From Nitrospiria bacterium (GTDB lineage Bacteria > Nitrospirota > UBA9217), in the NCBI GenBank assembly GCA_919902495.1, contig CAKKRC010000083.1:1-40340 (forward strand): a stretch of 40,340 bases of DNA. The letters are read 5' to 3'. Below, piece after piece: positions 34,795 through 40,340 of this stretch. The number at the start of each line of letters is the position of its first letter. The stretch's first letter is position 1. Under the pieces are notes generated by a model. That model was not told where the DNA came from, made no database searches, and saw nothing but the letters and a program-made list of their open reading frames with translations. The position numbers were made by a program, and so were the translations under genes.

Positions 34795-34823
34795 ATTATA
34801 AGGGGGTATTCAAAAAATTGCAA
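34795..34823 (-). promoter_or_regulatory. sigma70-type promoter of the histidine kinase
   Basis: On the minus strand TTGCAA, 17-base spacer and a perfect TATAAT; the expected start is about 77 bases before the ATG at 34711. Confidence 0.7.
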
Positions 34824-34891
34824 TATAGTTACACAAACTGCTTGTCACTCTGAAGTTGTTGCGTGAAGTTGAAACAGAAAAGAATACAAGA

Positions 34892-34948
34892 GCGAGGCGC
34901 GGATCGACGGCAGGGAACGCACAGACCCTGTCGCACCCGCAACCTCGC
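34892..34948 (-). terminator. Possible hairpin region after the DUF4139 gene
   Basis: GCGAGG (34892-34897) can pair with CCTCGC (34943-34948) around an inner CAGGG/CCCTG hairpin. On the minus strand a T-rich stretch follows (CTCTTGTATTCTTTTC). It would end the DUF4139 transcript. This is weaker than the other terminators. Confidence 0.35.
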
Positions 34949-34971
34949 ATGAATTTAGTTTACCAAGCCGA

Positions 34972-36429
34972 TCAATATCTCATCCTCACCCGGTACGTCA
35001 TCTTCGTCTCGCCGTCCTTCGGGACCGGCACCAGGAACTCGGCGGTGAATGCCTCGCTCTTTGTATATTCATGCGAGGATTCGACCATGGTCCAGTCGCC
35101 CGGTATCGGCTCAACCACCTTTACGACAATATCTTCTTTCTTATGGTTCCGGAGGGATATCTCGTAGGCCGCCTCGTAGCGGTTGAACATGAGCTTTTTC
35201 CATTCCGTCATCTTTCGTCCGCCTTTCACATCAAAGGCGTCGCCGAGCCTGATCCTGACCTTTTCTTTCTCCGGCGTGTGGTCGATGGAGTCCTCACCCA
35301 CGAACTGAAGGCTGCCTTCGCTGTCATGCTTGTAGACCCGGATCGTGCCCTTCGGGAGCGGCATGCCGAGGTGGTTGTCTTTGCGGTTGTCGATCTCGAC
35401 GAATACGCCGATCTTCTGGTTCGTAGCTATCTCACCATACTGGCCGTAATAATAGTACGGCGCTCCCCGAAAGATGAATTCTTTTTTCACCGGGATGTCC
35501 TCAGCCTGCACCAGGCTTATCTGCTTGGTCTGGTTGTCCTTGACCGTGGCGGTCCGCTGGAGTGTGTAGATATGGTACTCAAAGAACGAGTCCTCCTTGA
35601 ACTGGGGCGCAGCGGCTTCGCCAACGGCCATTTTGGCGGCGCGCAGCATCTTTCCCTCATATTCCTGCTTGTCCTTTGCCCGGTTCACGTCGCCGGCAAC
35701 GAGCTTGAGCTTCGCGTTCTTGTAGGTCGCGCCGCTCTTGTTGTCAATGGTCACCCATCCGGAAAGGTCCGCCTTGTCGTCCTTGTCGTTCAGCGTGACC
35801 ACATAATCGGACCGCCAGTTGATACCGTTCGTGAGGTAGGATGCTTCAACCTTCTGGCCGTTCAGGAGGCCGTTCTCGGCAAGCCAGACGAGCGTGGGCT
35901 TTGCCATGAGGTTCTCGGGAACGCCGGGAAAGATGATTCGTCCCGGATGGCCATAGGTTATATCGTCGCCGATCTTGAAGATCGGTCCGCCGTTGTTCGA
36001 CAGCAGCGTCGCGGTCACGAGCTCCTCTCGCTCCGTGTAGGGATTCCTCGTGAAGAGCTTCACTTCCTTGCCCACGTATTTGTCGAGGAGCTTCTGGGGA
36101 TTCAGGAGATCGTATTCGTAGTTCTGCTCCAGGACGAGAAGGCTGTCGGGATTGCCGAGTGACTTGATGTGTACGCTCGTCGGGATGATCTGGGACGCGA
36201 CATCCATGAACCGCAATTCGCCCACACCCTTCGGCAGTTTGATCTGGCGCAGGTCCTTCACGAGGCCGAGATTGACGTTATAGATGGTGAGGCTGACGGA
36301 TCGCTGGTCGTCAAGGGTGCTGGTGACGGGCGCCGCCTTGTCGGCAGGCGCCAGCGCGGCGAGAGCGGGACCGCTTCCTGTCAAGATGATCGCTAAAGCC
36401 AACAGCAAAGAAAGGAACCGGATAACCAT
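34972..36429 (-). CDS. Secreted DUF4139-family protein
   Basis: A 485-residue exported protein. A signal peptide is visible: MVIRFLSLLLALAIILTGSGPALAA. The rest matches the DUF4139 family: LTIYNVNLGLVKDLRQIKLPKGVGELRFMDVASQIIPTSVHIKSL, EASYLTNGINWRSDYVVTLN and VTIDNKSGATYKNAKLKLVAGDVNR. These proteins are beta-rich and of unknown function, possibly in the periplasm or cell surface. The start ATG 36429 has an excellent SD (GGAGGTTCACC). A near-perfect ECF-type promoter (36500-36529) lies upstream. Confidence 0.87.
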   Translation of the reverse strand: MVIRFLSLLLALAIILTGSGPALAALAPADKAAPVTSTLDDQRSVSLTIYNVNLGLVKDLRQIKLPKGVGELRFMDVASQIIPTSVHIKSLGNPDSLLVLEQNYEYDLLNPQKLLDKYVGKEVKLFTRNPYTEREELVTATLLSNNGGPIFKIGDDITYGHPGRIIFPGVPENLMAKPTLVWLAENGLLNGQKVEASYLTNGINWRSDYVVTLNDKDDKADLSGWVTIDNKSGATYKNAKLKLVAGDVNRAKDKQEYEGKMLRAAKMAVGEAAAPQFKEDSFFEYHIYTLQRTATVKDNQTKQISLVQAEDIPVKKEFIFRGAPYYYYGQYGEIATNQKIGVFVEIDNRKDNHLGMPLPKGTIRVYKHDSEGSLQFVGEDSIDHTPEKEKVRIRLGDAFDVKGGRKMTEWKKLMFNRYEAAYEISLRNHKKEDIVVKVVEPIPGDWTMVESSHEYTKSEAFTAEFLVPVPKDGETKMTYRVRMRY

Positions 36430-36499
36430 GGTGAACCTCCTGTTGTCGGGGTGCTGCCCCAGGGGAGGCGGGTGATGCCCGGTTCCCGCCTTCTGGGCC

Positions 36500-36529
36500 A
36501 TTGGACAAGGGAGGTTCCTGAAAAGTTCC
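36500..36529 (-). promoter_or_regulatory. Putative ECF-sigma promoter of the DUF4139 gene
   Basis: On the minus strand GGAAC-N18-GTCCAAT, about 70 bases before the ATG at 36429. The whole surrounding stretch (GGGAACTTTTC, GGAACCTCC) is shared with the element at 37742-37770, which precedes the GGDEF gene. Confidence 0.6.
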
Positions 36530-36623
36530 CGGGAAGTTGACCGGGCAACTTCGCTTCAGGACAACGTGCGCATTGCTGTTCAGAAGGGATCGGGCGGGGG
36601 AGAACGAGGGGCGTCAGAGAAGG

Positions 36624-37601
36624 TCAGGGCGTCCTGACGCGGGCGCGCTTGCGCTCATACATGTGCCGGTCCGCCTCGTGCATCAGCACTTCGATCGGGA
36701 CGGGATTTCCCGGGTCGTAGCGGGACCAGCCGATGCTGAGGGAGAGGGTGTAGGGATTGGATCCCTGGGAGTTGTAGATGTTCATGATGTCCTGCAGACG
36801 GCGGGCCAGCAGGTCGGGATCGATGGGCACGTACTCAATGATGAAAACGACGAACTCGTCGCCTCCGATGCGGGCGATGATGTCATATTCCCGGAAGTTC
36901 CGGCGGATCATGTCCGCGGCTCCCCGGATGGCCTGGTCGCCCGCCTGGTGGCCGAAGGTGTCGTTGATGACCTTGAGCTCGTCCATGTCCACGGAGAAGA
37001 TCAGCGCGTCCTTGCCAAGCCGATTGGCCATGCGGAGCTCCTGCTGCACGAGCGTGAAGAATCCACGCCGGTTATGCAGGCCGGTGAGCTCGTCGGTAAG
37101 GGACAAGGAGCGCAGCTGCTCCTCCATCTGTTTTCGGTCCGTGATCTCCTTCGAGATGGCCGTGACGGCGGTGACGGCGTTCGACGCGTCCCGGACAGGA
37201 CTGAGCGTCCGAAGGAAGAACTTCCGGTCCCGCTCCGCCTGGTACTCGTGATGGAGCGACCTGCCGCTTCGGAAGACCGCATCGATGCTGGTCTGGAAAT
37301 CTTCGGTCTCGGCGGCCGAATGAAAGTCGCGGTAGTTCTTGCCGGTGACCTGGTCCTCCGAAGGGAAGCCGAGGCGCGACAGATGCTTTTTGTTCATGAA
37401 CAGGTAGTTGCACTTCTCATCCACGACATAGATCGAGTCGTCGGTGGAATCCACGAGGGAGCGGAACCTGTCCTCGCTCCGCCGGAGGTCGTTCTGAGCG
37501 CGGGCGTGAAGACGCTCCAGGTGCTCCAGTTCGGCGATGCGTTTTCGCATTTTCTGGAGCTCTGCGGCGAGCTGTTCTCTGGTCAGTTCACGTTCATTCA
37601 T
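36624..37601 (-). CDS. PAS-GGDEF diguanylate cyclase
   Basis: A 325-residue protein. Residues about 10-40 are a coiled coil, 41-155 a PAS domain (LVDSTDDSIYVVDEKCNYLFMN, EITDRK at the end), and 165-325 the GGDEF domain. GGDEF is intact at 246-250 and the I-site RxxD is at 237-240 with a five-residue gap (REYDIIARIGGDEF), so product inhibition by c-di-GMP is expected. It makes c-di-GMP from two GTP. No membrane segment is seen. I chose ATG 37601; the SD is weak and a longer frame to 37634 is less likely. A putative ECF promoter lies about 140 bases upstream. Confidence 0.93.
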   Translation of the reverse strand: MNERELTREQLAAELQKMRKRIAELEHLERLHARAQNDLRRSEDRFRSLVDSTDDSIYVVDEKCNYLFMNKKHLSRLGFPSEDQVTGKNYRDFHSAAETEDFQTSIDAVFRSGRSLHHEYQAERDRKFFLRTLSPVRDASNAVTAVTAISKEITDRKQMEEQLRSLSLTDELTGLHNRRGFFTLVQQELRMANRLGKDALIFSVDMDELKVINDTFGHQAGDQAIRGAADMIRRNFREYDIIARIGGDEFVVFIIEYVPIDPDLLARRLQDIMNIYNSQGSNPYTLSLSIGWSRYDPGNPVPIEVLMHEADRHMYERKRARVRTP

Positions 37602-37741
37602 GGGAATAGGGAAGCTACGGACCGGCACGAGCAAAGTATAACACGTATACCACCGGAGGGAGAATAATGCAACAGGTATTATTGTGAGCTACCATATTAC
37701 GCTGTTTAGGCGTCCGTCGCATTGTACCGGCCCTCTAGGAA

Positions 37742-37770
37742 ATTGGACAATGGAGGTTCCGGAAAGTTCC
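37742..37770 (-). promoter_or_regulatory. Putative ECF-sigma promoter upstream of the GGDEF gene
   Basis: On the minus strand GGAAC-N17-GTCCAAT, matching the DUF4139 element. It leaves a leader of about 130 bases before the ATG at 37601. Confidence 0.55.
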
Positions 37771-37784
37771 CGGATATTTTAGCC

Positions 37785-37858
37785 GTCATTCCCGCAAAAG
37801 CGGGAATCCAGGATCAATATTTATATCTGGATTCCTGATCAAGGCGCCCGGGGATGAC
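37785..37858. repeat. GTCATTCCCGC/GGGATGAC inverted repeat
   Basis: GTCATTCCCGCAAAAGCGGG at the left (itself a short hairpin) and GGGATGAC at the right end, with GGAATCCAG and CTGGATTCC between. This resembles a widespread class of intergenic inverted repeats. The rest of 37859-37921 shows no gene. Confidence 0.7.
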
Positions 37859-37921
37859 AGGACTAAGTTGTGTGTAAACTGCTGTATCATCATAGTAACC
37901 TTCTCGTACGGTGAACAAAGG

Positions 37922-38992
37922 TTACCTGCTTGGTGGATTATTTCCAACAATCATTATTTCTATAATCCAAGGACCTTCTCTAAGAGGAAATAGTGAATCT
38001 GGCGACCAGGCTTTCTTGTCGATGGTTTTCAATTTTTCTGTGAATAGAGCGAATTTTTTTGAATCAAGGGACACTGTCAGCACCTGAGCATTTGTAACTA
38101 CATCATGTTTGATCACTGCTCCTTCGAGGTCGCGGATGATTAAGCGGACTTTCGATATAGCAGCAGAAATATCATTGCTGGCAAGGGAATAATGTACATC
38201 CGCAGCTGCCTTGTCTTGCTTTTTTCTGGAGGCGGCTTCTTGTGGCTTTAACGAGAGTGCATCGCTCGATGAACTTTTTTGTGCCGCCTGCTCAGCCATT
38301 TGGAAAGGCGCGGCAGATTTCTTAGCCTTTAGAGCAAAAGCACGTTTCTCAAGATCGGCCTCATCCTTAACAGGTATTGTCGCTTCCCGCCTTGCCGGTG
38401 CTGGCGCTAATGCAGCCGGTTCCTCGCGGGTCGCAACAGCCTCTACGCCAGGTGCTGCAGGCAACGGAGGTGCAGGTTTTTCGTATTCGTATTTCATGTC
38501 CAGGGACTTGTAGTCTGGCACCTGCGCGACCTTCTTCTCGCGGCGTTCAGCGATCTCGGGAGCCTTATGCTTAGGTGCAGCACGCGATGCGTCATCTGCC
38601 TCCCGTTTCGCGAATCGCTCTATCGGGGCTTCTGCATATTTTTTTGTCGGATGCATGGTTGTATATAGGTAGAAAGCTGTGACCGACAGGAACAGGACAG
38701 CCACGGCCTGAACCGGGAACTGCCTGAGGAAGGGAGCAAAGACTCGCTGCCAGAGGCCCGTCTTCGCTTCCTGTTCAGCCCGCACCTTTGCCATGATCTT
38801 CTGCGTCATCCAGGCCGGGGATTCCACCTCCTCGACCGCATGGATATGTTCGATTGTCTTGCGTAGTTCGCGCAGCGCGTCCGAGCATTCGGTACAGGTC
38901 TTCAAATGTAGTTCGATGGTTTCCTTTTCACCGGGCGTGACCGCGCCGTCGATGAATTCCGATAATTTATGGCGCATCTCTTCGTGTTTCAT
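37922..38992 (-). CDS. Anti-sigma factor with zf-HC2 and C-terminal DUF4349-like region
   Basis: A 356-residue membrane anti-sigma factor. The zinc-binding HxxxCxxC (His29, Cys33, Cys36) of the ZAS/zf-HC2 domain is at the N-terminus, then one membrane helix (about 92-110, FPVQAVAVLFLSVTAFYLY). The extracytoplasmic part is Ala/Lys/Pro-rich, then DUF4349-like (VHYSLASNDISAAISKVRLIIRDLEGAV). It would hold the ECF sigma factor until an envelope signal releases it. Its start codon overlaps the sigma stop (ATGA), so the two are coupled. SD GGGAG about 8 bases before ATG 38992. Confidence 0.87.
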   Translation of the reverse strand: MKHEEMRHKLSEFIDGAVTPGEKETIELHLKTCTECSDALRELRKTIEHIHAVEEVESPAWMTQKIMAKVRAEQEAKTGLWQRVFAPFLRQFPVQAVAVLFLSVTAFYLYTTMHPTKKYAEAPIERFAKREADDASRAAPKHKAPEIAERREKKVAQVPDYKSLDMKYEYEKPAPPLPAAPGVEAVATREEPAALAPAPARREATIPVKDEADLEKRAFALKAKKSAAPFQMAEQAAQKSSSSDALSLKPQEAASRKKQDKAAADVHYSLASNDISAAISKVRLIIRDLEGAVIKHDVVTNAQVLTVSLDSKKFALFTEKLKTIDKKAWSPDSLFPLREGPWIIEIMIVGNNPPSR

Positions 38993-39612
38993 AGGAGGTC
39001 TCCCATGGACTTCTTCAAACAATCCTTCACCGATTCTCGCGCACGGAAGAGCCGTGACTTGACCGTGCCCGCGGCGACCTTCAGCATGCCGCCGATCTCT
39101 TCGTAGGAATAATCCTGCAGGTCACGAAGGACCAGGACCTCGCGGAAGTCCGGCTCAAGCGCCTTGATGCAGTCCTGGACCTTTGCCTGTACATCGCGCT
39201 TTTCCATCCGGTCCAGGACCGAGGGCTCGCCGGAAGGCGGATCGGGCATCATTTCGCCGTCATCCGTCCGGATCGGCGCGTCGAGCGAGACCGGGACCCG
39301 TGCCTGGTGCAGCTTCATCCGCTTCAGCCGGTTCCTCGACAGGTTCATGGTGATCGCCGTGAGCCAGGTCGAGAACTTCGCTTCAGCACGGAAGCCCCTC
39401 AGGTTCCGGTATGCCGAGACGAACGCATCCTGCACGACCTCGCAGGCGTCGTCGTGATCGCCCAGGAAACGGAAGGCGATGTTCAGCATCCGCTTCTGGT
39501 ATTTTGCCACCAGGGCCTCGAACGCGGACAGGTCGCCCTGTTGAGACAAGGCGACAAGGGATGCATCGGCGTCAAGGGCGCCTGAGCTGTTCTCTGTCGG
39601 AATATTAGACAT
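38989..39612 (-). CDS. ECF-type RNA polymerase sigma factor
   Basis: A 207-residue sigma factor with only regions 2 and 4. Region 2: LVAKYQKRMLNIAFRFLGDHDDACEVVQDAFVSAYRNLRGFRAEAKFSTWLTAITMNLSRNRLKR. Region 4: CIKALEPDFREVLVLRDLQDYSYEEIGGMLKVAAGTVKSRLFRARESVKDCLKK. It is RpoE-like and paired with a membrane anti-sigma factor, so it should respond to envelope stress. The ATG at 39612 has no SD; an element GGAAC-N18-GTCTAAT overlaps it, which could mean autoregulation or a misplaced start. Confidence 0.93.
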   Translation of the reverse strand: MSNIPTENSSGALDADASLVALSQQGDLSAFEALVAKYQKRMLNIAFRFLGDHDDACEVVQDAFVSAYRNLRGFRAEAKFSTWLTAITMNLSRNRLKRMKLHQARVPVSLDAPIRTDDGEMMPDPPSGEPSVLDRMEKRDVQAKVQDCIKALEPDFREVLVLRDLQDYSYEEIGGMLKVAAGTVKSRLFRARESVKDCLKKSMGDLL

Positions 39613-39633
39613 GAAGGATCGGTGCTTTGTTCC
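39604..39633 (-). promoter_or_regulatory. Possible autoregulatory ECF promoter overlapping the sigma start
   Basis: On the minus strand GGAAC-N18-GTCTAAT, one base from the elements at 36500 and 37742. The -10 lies just inside the annotated coding region, so transcripts would begin within the gene unless translation starts later. Confidence 0.3.
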
Positions 39634-39660
39634 TGTATCGAAGCGAACAACGGAATTTAG

Positions 39661-39689
39661 TTGGTCCTAAACGGCACCTGTGATACAAT
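39661..39689 (+). promoter_or_regulatory. sigma70-type promoter of the selenoprotein gene
   Basis: TTGGTC, 17-base spacer, TACAAT preceded by TGA (extended -10). The expected start is about 45 bases before the ATG at 39742. Confidence 0.6.
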
Positions 39690-39741
39690 TTTATCAGAAC
39701 GGCCCGGGAATGACCACCGGGAAAAGAAGGGAGGCAAAACC

Positions 39742-39957
39742 ATGGCGGACAAGATCACGATCTTCGGGAAAGCCGGCTGACCGTACACGGACAAGGCCCG
39801 TGAGGCCTACGGGAACAAGGCTGTCTACGTTGATGTAAAACAGGACCAATCAAGGCTCGATGAGATGCTCACCTACTCCAAGGGACAGCGCAAGGTGCCG
39901 GTGATCGTTGAAGGCGACAAGGTCTCGGTCGGCTACGGCGGTTCTTGAGGGGTGTAA
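39742..39957 (+). CDS. Glutaredoxin-like selenoprotein with two Sec codons (UXX-star type)
   Basis: A 71-residue product if both in-frame TGA codons are read as selenocysteine (U). The first TGA is codon 13, giving KAGUPYT, a glutaredoxin-like redox motif in the first loop after a beta strand (ITIFGKAG). The second is codon 69, followed by Gly-Val and TAA, giving a C-terminal GGSUGV. The middle reads as a thioredoxin-fold protein (VYVDVKQDQSRLDEML, then KVPVIVEGDKVSVGYGG). The SD GGGAGGC precedes the ATG, and the promoter is at 39661. Each TGA is followed by a hairpin with its loop 18-19 bases downstream (39799 and 39966), the normal bacterial SECIS distance. I recall an NCBIfam group named UXX-star that ends this way, but could not check. 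Standard gene callers would miss or truncate it. Confidence 0.85.
39781..39812 (+). promoter_or_regulatory. SECIS-like hairpin for the first Sec codon
   Basis: After the TGA at 39778-39780 an outer CCGTA/TACGG stem and an inner GGCC/GGCC stem enclose the loop CGTGA, which starts 19 bases after the TGA. Apical GU bases are present, as in known bacterial SECIS loops. Confidence 0.6.
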
Positions 39958-39978
39958 CGACCGGCGGTCGCCGGTCGT
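39957..39978 (+). promoter_or_regulatory. SECIS-like hairpin for the second Sec codon
   Basis: A perfect 9-bp stem ACGACCGGC/GCCGGTCGT with a GGTC loop starting 18 bases after the TGA at 39946-39948. GGU in the loop fits the bacterial SECIS consensus. It begins at the last base of the TAA and may also help to end transcription, though no T-run follows. Confidence 0.65.
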
Positions 39979-40060
39979 GATCGCGGATTTCGGATTGCGG
40001 AATGCGGATTAATCAGTATCTTGCTTTTTCTCCGTGTCTCCCCGTCTCCGTGTCGCTTAG
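39979..40060. repeat. Short-word tract (GCGGATT and TCCGTGTC words)
   Basis: GCGGATTTCGGATTGCGGAATGCGGATT is followed by CTCCGTGTCTCCCCGTCTCCGTGTC. The GCGGA words also occur at 17093-17125. No gene is seen between the selenoprotein and the isochorismatase-family gene. Confidence 0.4.
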
Positions 40061-40120
40061 AAGCGCCTACTTCTGGCACCGTGTCGAATACTGAGATTTT
40101 ACTATAGGGGAGGGACACTC

Positions 40121-40340
40121 ATGTCGGTGGATAAGTTCATATTGGACAAGAACAACGCGGCGCTTCTGATCATCGATATCCAGGAGCGGCTTGCCGTGGT
40201 GATGGACAGGAAGGACCAGGTCGTGAAGAACACGCTGCACCTGGTCGAGCTTGCCAGGATGCAGAAGTTTCCGATCATGGTCACCGAACAATACCCAAAG
40301 GGCCTCGGCAGGACCGTGCACGAGATCCAATCCTCTCTTC
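40121..40340 (+). CDS. Isochorismatase-family hydrolase, cut by window edge
   Basis: The first 73 codons of a cysteine-hydrolase-like protein. It has the family N-terminal block NAALLIIDIQERL with catalytic Asp19, and VTEQYPKGLGRT with the conserved Lys. Members hydrolyse isochorismate, nicotinamide or similar substrates; the substrate cannot be told from this fragment, and the catalytic Cys would lie beyond the window. SD GGGGAGGG precedes the ATG. Confidence 0.85.
   Translation, partial: MSVDKFILDKNNAALLIIDIQERLAVVMDRKDQVVKNTLHLVELARMQKFPIMVTEQYPKGLGRTVHEIQSSL

Noticed and set aside
39946-39948. TGA at codon 69 of the selenoprotein as the true stop
   Set aside because: It would give a 68-residue protein, but the next codons give only Gly-Val then TAA, and a perfect 9-bp hairpin lies 18 bases after the TGA. 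A C-terminal U-G-V is the more coherent reading; the conclusion depends on the SECIS check.

Overview
The window is about 40 kb of fairly GC-rich bacterial chromosome with no phage, plasmid, IS element or CRISPR array that I can see. The gene content suggests a Gram-negative anaerobe or microaerophile of the Nitrospirota or Desulfobacterota (Geobacter-like) type. Pointers to this are lipoprotein and signal peptides, a fused 2-oxoacid:ferredoxin oxidoreductase, rubrerythrin- and WrbA-like proteins, a NifX-like protein, SPASM radical SAM enzymes, PA2778/PA2779-family proteins and a gene that needs selenocysteine. The phylum is inference.

Layout. 1-5.7 kb, minus strand: a partial tRNA-Val, a small secreted/lipoprotein cluster (TPR lipoprotein, C39-like cysteine peptidase, two PA2779-like proteins), then the translation operon rpsB-tsf-pyrH-frr, transcribed from a promoter near 5.72 kb. 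6-17 kb, plus strand: rplM-rpsI, argC-argJ, and the macromolecular-synthesis string rpsU-yqeY-mutS2-dnaG-rpoD, then a tRNA with a CAT anticodon. 17-21 kb: zinc-ribbon protein, RNase HI, RNase P RNA, an acyltransferase and a MutY-like glycosylase. 21-26.3 kb: a mosaic of small redox and metal genes (SPASM radical SAM protein, stand-alone Lrp-type RAM domain, Cys-containing protein, LysE-type exporter, NifX-like protein, rubrerythrin-like protein, WrbA-like flavoprotein). 26.4-28 kb: a likely RiPP locus. 28-32 kb: korA-korB and corA. 32-39.6 kb, minus strand: signalling and envelope stress (hybrid histidine kinase, DUF4139 protein, PAS-GGDEF cyclase, anti-sigma/ECF-sigma pair). 39.7-40.3 kb, plus strand: a glutaredoxin-like selenoprotein and the start of an isochorismatase-family hydrolase.

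Two systems stand out. (1) At 26391-28034 a SPASM radical SAM peptide maturase is followed by a 20-residue peptide ending in a cysteine cluster (CKCKSSC). The peptide has a near-perfect SD, its own near-consensus promoter and a terminator, and a Cys-rich 116-residue protein is transcribed divergently; this looks like an undescribed or little-described RiPP system. (2) At 39742-39957 there is a 71-codon gene with two in-frame TGA codons, each followed by a hairpin at SECIS-like spacing. It reads as a double-selenocysteine protein with a GUPYT redox motif and a C-terminal U-G-V.

Regulation visible in the sequence: near-identical GGAAC-N17/18-GTCCAAT elements lie upstream of the DUF4139 and GGDEF genes, with a similar match at the start of the ECF sigma gene, suggesting a local ECF regulon. 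Several intergenic gaps hold long imperfect palindromes built from short repeated words, a different word in each gap, including one between korA and korB.
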